A stretch of 64,000 nucleotides of DNA, from assembly GCA_017979445.1 (NCBI GenBank), contig CM030715.1, forward strand, positions 31,121,756-31,185,755, in the 5' to 3' direction. Shown piece by piece: positions 56,706-64,000 of the stretch. The position numbers were made by a program, and so were the translations under genes. Origin of the DNA: Akebia trifoliata. Lineage: Eukaryota > Streptophyta > Magnoliopsida > Ranunculales > Lardizabalaceae. The notes under the pieces were generated by a model. It searched no databases. It was not told the origin of the DNA and saw only the letters and a program-made list of their open reading frames with translations. The first letter of the stretch is position 1, and every line of letters begins with the position of its first letter.

Positions 56706-58200
56706 ATTATTTGAGAAAATCTGTATGTGATATTGTTACTGTACTTGGTTAATTGTTATTTTAACATTTTGTTCTATAAGAGAATCAGGTTTGCCTGGAT
56801 TAGTTTCAGGTTGATTTGGTTCTAGGTTACCAGACCAATGTCATACCATATACATGTGTTCCGCCAATTATCTTATTGATTTGGATTTGGAGATTATGAA
56901 GGATTGAAATCGGATCTTATACACGGGAGCAGATCCTCTAGAGCACTTTTTTAAATTCTTGCTTCGACACCTCAACTCTTTCGGATTCATGGCCTAGATC
57001 AGATTAAAAAAAAAATTCAAATATTCAAAAAATAAATTGAAGGCTTTGAAAATGAACTGCCAAATCTAAAGGAAGTGATTTTTTACTTTCATGACGTGAC
57101 GCTCTTTCAACCATTTATGCATGGTGCAGGCAAAAGGTGTCACAGAGGATTCATTCTCCTTATATACAATTTAGCCTATAACTGTGATTTATTCCTATTG
57201 TAGGTGTGGAATTCATGCATAGGATCCCATTATTCTTTTAAAGTCGCAATCCAGAACGGTGTCCTGTTCCTAAAACAACATTAGGTGTCTACGTGGCACA
57301 TTTTTGTTGGAATTTAAACACGTTGGACTGCATGCGCGGCTTGCTTAAGGGCCCTAGGTGACCTAGCCAAAAATGGGCACTTTTCTACCAAAAACATGCC
57401 AAATATTGCTTAATAATTTATAGGATATCCCTCTACAATGGTTGTGGGAGATAAAATTTTAATTCTTACTATTTGAAGAGCACTTGTACTAAAAACAAGC
57501 CAAATATTTAATAATTCATCTTGATGTGTCAGTGGGAATTTTAGGGTGGGAATACTACCACACCATAATAATAATAAGAATTCACTCCCTAAATTATTTT
57601 ATTATAAAAACCCATCCTAAAATTTCCATATAAAAACCCATCCTAAAATTTCCACTTGGCACATCATGATGGATGATTATGCCAATTTGAATTCTCTTCT
57701 CCGGCCTTCTTCTAAAGAGTCTATCCCATAATTACATTTAATGGCACAAATATTTCTCTCCTAGGTGGAATGCTTCCTTACCCGTGCCCATAGCTATGGG
57801 AGATCGTGTAGTCTTGTTCATCGTCATCGTAATTGTGTTCAATGAGTGAGAATTTATGTGATGATATTACTCCCATCATTAAAAACTTATGAATAAATCT
57901 CGTAAGTGATGTTATAAAATCGCATCAGAAGCCTCAGATGAGTTTTTCAATATGTTTGAGTCATCTTGTTCAACAATTAAAAAAATAAATTGTGATTTTA
58001 AATCTCATCTGATACATTTGACTTGTCTACCTGTCTCGTTGGTGGACAATACCGAGACGTATGGGACAAGTTGTCCCGATGTTGGACAAGATTTTTAAAA
58101 CATGTTCTTTAGTCCAATTTCAGTGTGAATTTCTAAAAAAAAATTAATGGGGTTTATTTATATTTTTATGGTGTGGTAATATCACAGCCCTTAATCTTTA
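56706..58200. other. Intergenic DNA between CYP706 and LPA2
   Basis: P450 3' UTR, then AT-rich DNA. At about 57600-57655 ATAAAAACCCATCCTAAAATTTCC is repeated in tandem. From about 57545 (TGGTGTGGTAGTATTCCCACCC inverted) to about 58185 (ATGGTGTGGTAATATCACAGCC) the two ends are inverted copies, suggesting a roughly 640-bp element. A CATGGTTTT-family remnant (about 57935-58105) lies inside it. No gene seen. Confidence 0.45.
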
Positions 58201-58210
58201 ATATATAAAG
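58201..58210 (+). promoter_or_regulatory. Probable TATA box of LPA2
   Basis: ATATATAAAG lies 40-49 bp before the ATG at 58250, giving a short leader. It follows directly on the inverted-repeat end of the upstream element. Confidence 0.5.
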
Positions 58211-58249
58211 TAGCCACATTTACCAACCACTAAAACTATAACTGAAAAA

Positions 58250-61200
58250 ATGGCGCTAGCCATCCAATCTCCATGTTTCATGAAGAAACAACTCTTTCTC
58301 TATCACTCTTCTTGTCTTCTCAACCTCTCCAACAAAACCAGACTAATTGTGAGGGCAGTAGATTCAACCCCATCAGAAGAACCAAAACCTGTTAATGGAG
58401 GAACCCAAGAGGACTCATCCGCATTGACCACCCAACCCAAGAAATCCAACATCAGAACCGGTGTTGGGTTCGGCTCATCTTCTTCATCAGCTCAAACCAA
58501 AGACAAGAAGAATACGAAGAGAAGTAGAGAACGGGCATCGATAATTCGTCGATCCCCAATACAGAAACCAAATTTTGTGTCTCAACAAGGAGAAACCCAA
58601 TCCAAGGAGCAGGGCAGGAACGAGAGTGCTTTTCTTCTCACCTGGTTGGGTCTCGGTTGTCTTATCCTCGTCGAGGGTCTTGTTCTTTCCGCATCAGGTA
58701 TCGCTTTAAGGCCCCCTCTCATTTTTTAATTCTGATTTTGGGGTTTTGAATTTTATGTGAATTGGCTTGGAAAATTAATTAGGGATTACAGAGTACATTG
58801 GTTCTACTGTTTGTTTGAATGTTAATTTTTCTATGAACTTGATTTGCACTCATTAAAAGATGGGATCTTTCCCCAAATATAAATGAAATTACATTAAAAG
58901 GGTGTACCTGTTGGAAGGAGTCAGACTTTGAAGGAACCCTCGTTGTTACAAGACACGTGGCATTTTAAATTTATTTCACACTTCTATATTTCCACCAAAA
59001 TTTGAAATACCTAATAGAAATGCCACGTGTAATCCAACGGAAAGGGTTCCTTCAAAATTTTGAAGCGGGCATAAAATTTGAAATACCTCCTTAGAAATGC
59101 TACATGTAATCCAATGGAGAGGCTTCCTTCAAAGTTTTGAAGCGGGCAGCCCACTTCAAAGTTTTTTCCTGTTGGAAGAGGTGACAAAGGCAATTAGATA
59201 GTTAGTTAGGTAATTAGTTAGTTTATGTGCATGTGCGTGCGTGTGTGTTGGAAGAGGGTGAAGGTGGGTTCCACGGGTTTTGAACCCAGGTCTGGTATCA
59301 ACATTCATGAACCTTACCAACTTTGCTAAGTTGGCACCTTCCACAAAAGGCAATTAGTTATTGCATAGCATAAACTTTGGGCATTAAGGGTGATAAGAAA
59401 GGAAACAAGGATCATGGACATTTAAGATAGTGATGAAGCATTTGAATGTGAGCTACCTGAGGCTATCATCATCATCAAAGCGTTATTCCAAAATTTTGGG
59501 TTTTGTTGAATTAATCATTTTCTTTCTCTTCCATTCAATTCTGTATAATAAATGAATAGAGGATAAAGATTCATGGTAGGAGGTGGCAAAGTTTTTACGC
59601 CATCCGCCAACCTTAGCCTCCTCCTTCATTGGGGCTTGTTTCCGACAATGTATTGTAAAGAAACACCACACAGACAGAGTTAGTGTGCTACTGGGGGTAA
59701 AATCTTAAAATTTCCTTCCCATGATTGCGCTAAAATCTAAGAAATTGTTTCCATATTTTATAAATGGAAATTGAGGTTAATGTGAATGAGTATATGGGGT
59801 ACAAGCCATTGCTTGGCATACTTTAAACTTGGAGAATTAAGTAGACCCGTGTAGTAGGCACCTTCAAAGGTATATGATAGTGGTGCTCAATCAAGGTATG
59901 CAAACATAATAGTTCCTGGTGATAACCATATCATGTATTTGATGTGGTGTAATTTAAATGACTATTATTATTCAACGTATCGATAAAGGGACAGAACTTG
60001 ACATAGCCAACAGGATGGTATGAGTTGTACAACACTTTGGAAAAGTTTACAATAGTGTTTGGTATTTAAAGATATGAAAGCGAATTACACCCGATCATGT
60101 TTATGCTTGGACAAATGTATGTTATGTAGTGAAGTATTACCATTTTTTATAACAACTTTGACTATAAAGACTTTTTTAATTAATTCGATTAATTTTTTGA
60201 TGCATGTAAATACATACATTTACTTTTTCACAAGGACAGAGCTCTAGAATGTTAATTGTAGAATAATTTATAAAATTTGGAATCGCATACTAGTTGATTA
60301 GGTGAATCTCTTGGGTGCATCAAGATGTTTTTCTTGTGATGTGGGGCTCATAGGCGGAAATGAAGATGGATTTTTGGTGGGTCATTTTTGCTTCAGTTCT
60401 CCTCAAAAATTGTGTTGATAACTTCCAATACATATTTTGTCAGCAGTTTATGGGCCGTGGGAGGAAGTATATGAATGACTTTTGGAATGAGCTGGGTATG
60501 ACATTCAACCCTCGAAGCATCCATAGTTTGTGAGAAAAGACTTTGATGTAATATTATTCTCGTTTGAGAAGAAAAGGAGTAGAGGTCTTTTGGAGTTTGT
60601 AGAAATTTCCTTGTTAATCTTCCACCGCATGTGGCTAAACTCAATTTGTCTAACAACAAAGAGGATCCAATTCTCACTCATTTGGGACAGGTTTCCTATA
60701 TCATCTGGGTTGGAGGATAGCTACCAAAACTATATTCAAGAAGCTCTTCTTATTCTGTGTTTGGGCACAAGCTTATCCTTCTTATGTGAATGAGAAAGAT
60801 ACCTCCTTTTTATATGAAATTATCTGCTTGAAGGATCTGCAGTTTGTGCAGTTTGAAGGATCTTCTTTTTTTATTACATGGAGTTGGAGGTTTATAAAGA
60901 GAAGTTGAAGGTTTGGAACAAAAAAATAAATTGGCATTGTGAATAAGGCAGGACTTTCTAATGAAATAAATTATTGACAAAAATAAAAGTGGAAAATGGG
61001 GTGGAAAAGATAGCCAACTGTAAATGTAAATCTAGAATCAGATGATTAAAACTAGGAGACAAAACTATTTGGTGTTTTTCATTTATATGCAGTTGTAAGA
61101 AAGAAAATTAATTGCATTAGCAAAACCATAGAGAGCAAGATGGTGGGAAAGGAGCAAGAAGTTAGACAAAGAAACAAAGGTTAAAATGGCCACCCTTGCA

Positions 61201-63136
61201 AATGATGATGATTCTAGGAAAAAAGGAGCCATCTCAATAAGTTGGCAGTTGCAGCTGAAAAATAGCAATCTCTTGGCCATTACATTCTAATTCCATCTTT
61301 CAGAATATAAGCAAATATTATTTGAAATGTTTCATTAGAAGAGTGCCCCAGAAAATTTCATACCAATAAAGGAAAACATCGAAACTGTTGAAACTAACGC
61401 CATATCTGTTTCTCACCTTGGGTACTGAAGGACATTAGGAACATCAATGGGATCTACAACTCTGAAAGCTTGGGAAGTTGGATGTGTATCTCCATTTATG
61501 GTTAGAGACCATGCATGAGTTAGGGGTATTAGTGCGATTTTAGTTATTATTTAATTACAATCTTATCATCGAAGCCTTATCCACAGAATTTGGGGAATCA
61601 CATTCCTCCATTCTGTCTAAAGCCGTGTCTTTTTTTATTCCAAATATGCTTGTATCTGTTTTAACTACATAAATCCACGTTCTTTTGGTCTTCCTCTTAC
61701 TCTTTAGAACCTTCAACTTGCACATTCCTTCTAACAAGGATTGTAAAGATTGTTCTTTGCGAGTAACCAAACCATTTCACTTGACTTTATCTTAGAATCT
61801 TCAACTTGCACATTCTTTCTAACTGGGGCTACAATCAGCCTTCTCTGTGTGACCAAACCATCCCAATCTCTAATCACATTCTTTTGGATCTTTTCCTCTC
61901 ACTCTTTTAAAATCTTCAACTTGCACATTCCTTCTAACTTGAGCTATTATCAGCCTTCTTGGCATGTAACCAAGCCATTTCGATCATCAATCACGTTCTT
62001 TTGGGTCTTCCTCTCGCTTTTTTAGATTCTTTAACTTGCACATTCCTTCAAACTAGAGCTGTAATCAGCCTTTTTCTCTTGACCAAACCATCTCAATCAA
62101 CTTTATCTTAGTTTATCACCTATTGAATTTCTCCCACATTTTCACGGACGAGTCTATTTCCAATTTTTCTGTTGTAGGAAAATTACCTTTAGACCACTAT
62201 CACAATGCAACAAAAAAATTGCATTTCCTCTAAACATGGTTTTGGGACACTGTGATTTTGTTTCCTTCCAAATATTGAACACATGTTCAACTCTCTCTCT
62301 TTAGGGATACTACCTATTTCGATTAAGAGTTAAAAGAATCAACTTGGTTCCTCTGTATTTACTTTCATGTATTTCTAACACCAAATTAAGAAGTGAAGTA
62401 TAAAGGACACAGTAAAAATATCCAAAGGCTTCCGTAAATCTATAAGGTTAACTCATTCTTCTTTCTTCCATAGTTCCTTTGTTATATACAAAAGTGGTAC
62501 AGCTCTAAGAGTCTTGGCATTTTACACAGTTTAATCAATAACTTTCTGGATGTGGTTCAGTCAATCAGACAGTTTATCGTTACTGCTGACAGGACATATT
62601 ATCTAATTCTTTCAAAGATGGTCTTATAATTCCTAAAAGAAAAAGTGTGCAACCTATCTTTGGAGTACTCACCATTGTAGGAACTTCTGTACCTTTTTCA
62701 TATCTACGGGAGCTGTTGGTGGCCACTCTTTCATAATGCAATTAGCATCATCTTCATTGGCTACTGAAGTTGGTGGGAAGGGATGTGGCAAAAGACTTGT
62801 AGTTGATTAGTGAGCACCTCACAACCTCCACTTAGAAATCATTTGGGGCGACGTCACTTTTTTGTGTTAAGGAGACACTGGATTGTGATGATAGCAAACT
62901 GACACAAAGTGCTCTTCTTTTTAAATCAGAAATGTGTGATTTTTTGTTTTCAAGTAAAAAAACATGAACTTTTTTTCATTTTTTGAACTTGTACAGGTTT
63001 CTTGCCCGAAGAGTGGGATAAGTTCTTCGTGAAATATTTGTATCCATCCTTCACACCGACAGTCTTCTTGTTCGTGGCTGGCACAGTTATATATGGAGTG
63101 TCGAAGTACCTGCAGAGCGAGAAAAAGAGTAGCTAA
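58250..63136 (+). CDS. LPA2: LPA2, LOW PSII ACCUMULATION 2, chloroplast photosystem II assembly protein
   Basis: Thylakoid membrane protein reported to help assemble the CP43 (PsbC) part of photosystem II. Two exons, 58250-58697 and 62997-63136, joined in frame through a split Gly codon, give 195 residues, close to the known plant length of about 185. Seen: a Ser-rich, basic N-terminus free of acidic residues (1-37) like a chloroplast transit peptide, with a plausible cut near VRA36. A low-complexity stroma-like stretch with GVGFGSSSSS and a basic patch (about 84-101) follows, then two membrane helices, about 126-149 (AFLLTWLGLGCLILVEGLVL) and 170-188 (PTVFLFVAGTVIYGVSKYL), separated by LPEEWDKFFVKYLYPSF. 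The exon-2 phrase and the WLGLG..ILVEG phrase match LPA2 as I recall it. The ATG is the first after the TATA box. The single intron of 4.3 kb is large for so small a gene and full of repeats. Confidence 0.88.
58905..59175. repeat. Dispersed repeat (AGGAACCCTC / TTTGAAGCGGG family), copy 2, with internal duplication
   Basis: Within it, AAATTTGAAATACCT...GAAATGC.AC.TGTAATCCAA...TTCCTTCAAA.TTTTGAAGCGGG occurs twice in tandem (about 58998-59070 and 59077-59150). The left part (ACTTTGAAGGAACCCTCGTT) is an inverted version of the right part. The other copy is at 45063-45252. Confidence 0.65.
59255..59345. repeat. Dispersed repeat with B-box-like word
   Basis: GGGTTTTGAACCCAGGTCTG followed by CCTTACCAACTTTGCTAAGT and TGGCACCTTCC; relative of 95-180 and, less closely, 19530-19600. 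GGTTTTGAACC resembles the pol III B box, so a tRNA-derived SINE or LTR piece is possible, but no A box or boundary was identified. Confidence 0.5.
59346..61669. other. LPA2 intron interior
   Basis: No gene signature. The open frames at 60393-60793 on both strands have no recognised domain. AT-rich with poly-T/A runs. Confidence 0.4.
61670..62110 (+). repeat. Tandem repeat, about 115-bp unit, four copies, LPA2 intron
   Basis: CTTCAACTTGCACATTCCTTC recurs with small changes at about 61708, 61798, 61914 and 62029. Each is followed by an AGCTAC/TATCAGCCTTCT word and ACCAAACCAT, and most are preceded by CACGTTCTTTTGGTCTTCCTC-type text. Units are diverged by several per cent (estimated by eye). 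Confidence 0.75.
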
Positions 63137-63301
63137 AAAAACATTCACAATGATTTAACTTAAACCTTCGAAATGTAAGATTCCAAAGCCTAGTGTCCAT
63201 GATAGGACAAATATGGATTTTGTTCATATTTTCGTTATATATATTCACTCATCTGAAGTTTAAATCCACTGCTATCCACTACTGATTTGCCATTACATAT
63301 A

Positions 63302-63764
63302 TGTTGTTATGATCCTTAGGTGAAGACTTCCACTCCATTAACATCTAGGTATTTATGGAGCATTGGTTTGGGTCTTAACATTTGGTATCAGAGCCAACCC
63401 ATGTCTAGTGTTCAAGTCATGGGAGGTGATTGTGGAGAGCTAAAAAAAAAGTAAAGAAGGAACTCTTCTATAGTATGGGATATGGTAGGGGTTCTAAAAA
63501 AAATTGAGGGAAAAAGAGGACTCCTCTTTAGTATGGGATATGGAAGGGGTCAGCCATAGTAGGCCCCCGTGATTAGTCTAGGAAGGGGTGACTTATGAAA
63601 AAAGAGAAAGGGGTACCTGGTACTTAGAAAAAAGGGCCGGGGGGGGGGGGGGGGGGGGGCGCTCACCATAAAGTGGGCCAATGAGGGCGTCAGCCTTGAA
63701 GCATTGGGGTATGTCACTATCCTTAGACCTCGGTATTTTTGGAGCATTGGTTTGGGTCTTAACA
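63302..63764 (+). mobile_element. Decayed TRIM-like element downstream of LPA2
   Basis: A terminal phrase GGAGCATTGGTTTGGGTCTTAACA occurs at 63357-63380 and again at 63741-63764. Two bases after the first copy is TGGTATCAGAGCC (63383-63395), the initiator tRNA-Met primer site. Before the second copy is a purine-rich tract ending in G21 (63639-63659), where a polypurine tract is expected. The LTR starts differ by an insertion or deletion of about 30 bp, so limits are approximate. Inside, a 45-bp piece (CTCTTTAGTATGGGATATGG) is tandemly repeated. Confidence 0.7.
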
Positions 63765-64000
63765 CATGTTTATTTGTTTATCTCAAAAAAGAAGCTTAAC
63801 TGCTATAATTTGATGAGTTTTGGCATAAATGGCACTAAATTGAACAGATTTAGCCATAATAAACTTAAGGATAACCCAATCAAATAATAGACCGTAAGTG
63901 GATCGGTTTGAAAATAAATGAGATGCTAGTAGTAGAATGTAATTCTCGTCAGACTTGAACCTAACTAAAATAACCCAACTAAAATAGCTTTTGCTGAAGT
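63765..64000. other. Intergenic DNA at window end
   Basis: AT-rich; no gene, RNA or repeat boundary that I can support. Confidence 0.4.

Noticed and set aside
60393..60793. Overlapping open frames on both strands in the LPA2 intron
   Set aside because: No motif of any known family; frames of this length occur by chance at this base composition.

Overview
This is nuclear DNA from a flowering plant, most likely a eudicot. The evidence is spliced genes with GT-AG introns, plant-specific families (R2R3-MYB, plant arginase, IRE-type AGC kinase, CYP706, chloroplast LPA2), AT-rich intergenic DNA and many small plant transposons. I cannot place it to order. All gene models below were joined by hand from reading frame, splice sites and remembered family sequence; no transcript evidence was available.

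Layout. 1-1.3 kb: last exon of an R2R3-MYB gene (+). 1.3-11.3 kb: gene-free DNA with decayed small DNA transposons and one minisatellite. 11.3-18.8 kb: complete six-coding-exon arginase (+). 21.0-28.1 kb: complete 17-exon IRE-family AGC kinase (-), with a Mutator-like non-autonomous element directly in its 5' flank. 29.9-31.2 kb: broken NRT1/PTR (NPF) transporter (-), cut by an intact TRIM retrotransposon. 33.1-34.9 kb: two non-autonomous DNA elements. 35.0-39.2 kb: small CHCH-domain gene (+) whose inferred leader intron holds a dead LINE. 42.3-46.3 kb: domesticated hAT-transposase-like gene with BED, DUF659 and dimerisation regions (+). 46.3-52.4 kb: gene-free, rich in hairpin MITEs. 52.4-56.7 kb: two-exon CYP706-type P450 (+) whose single intron is almost filled by inverted-repeat elements. 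58.2-63.1 kb: LPA2, a photosystem II assembly protein (+), with one 4.3-kb intron. 63.3-63.8 kb: a decayed TRIM-like element.

The genes are unrelated housekeeping or specialised-metabolism genes and do not form a pathway or cluster. The most distinctive content is the repeat fraction. One family of 0.34-0.4 kb elements has two internal hairpins and a common core but at least three different sets of ends. There are at least seven copies (about 10.4, 40.4, 49.4, 54.5, 54.9, 55.2 and 55.6 kb). Four lie back to back in the P450 intron, and two of them meet at a perfect 166-bp palindrome. Several other elements can be bounded exactly by target-site duplications read in the sequence: a 9-bp MULE-type, 8-bp hAT-type and a 5-bp TRIM duplication.
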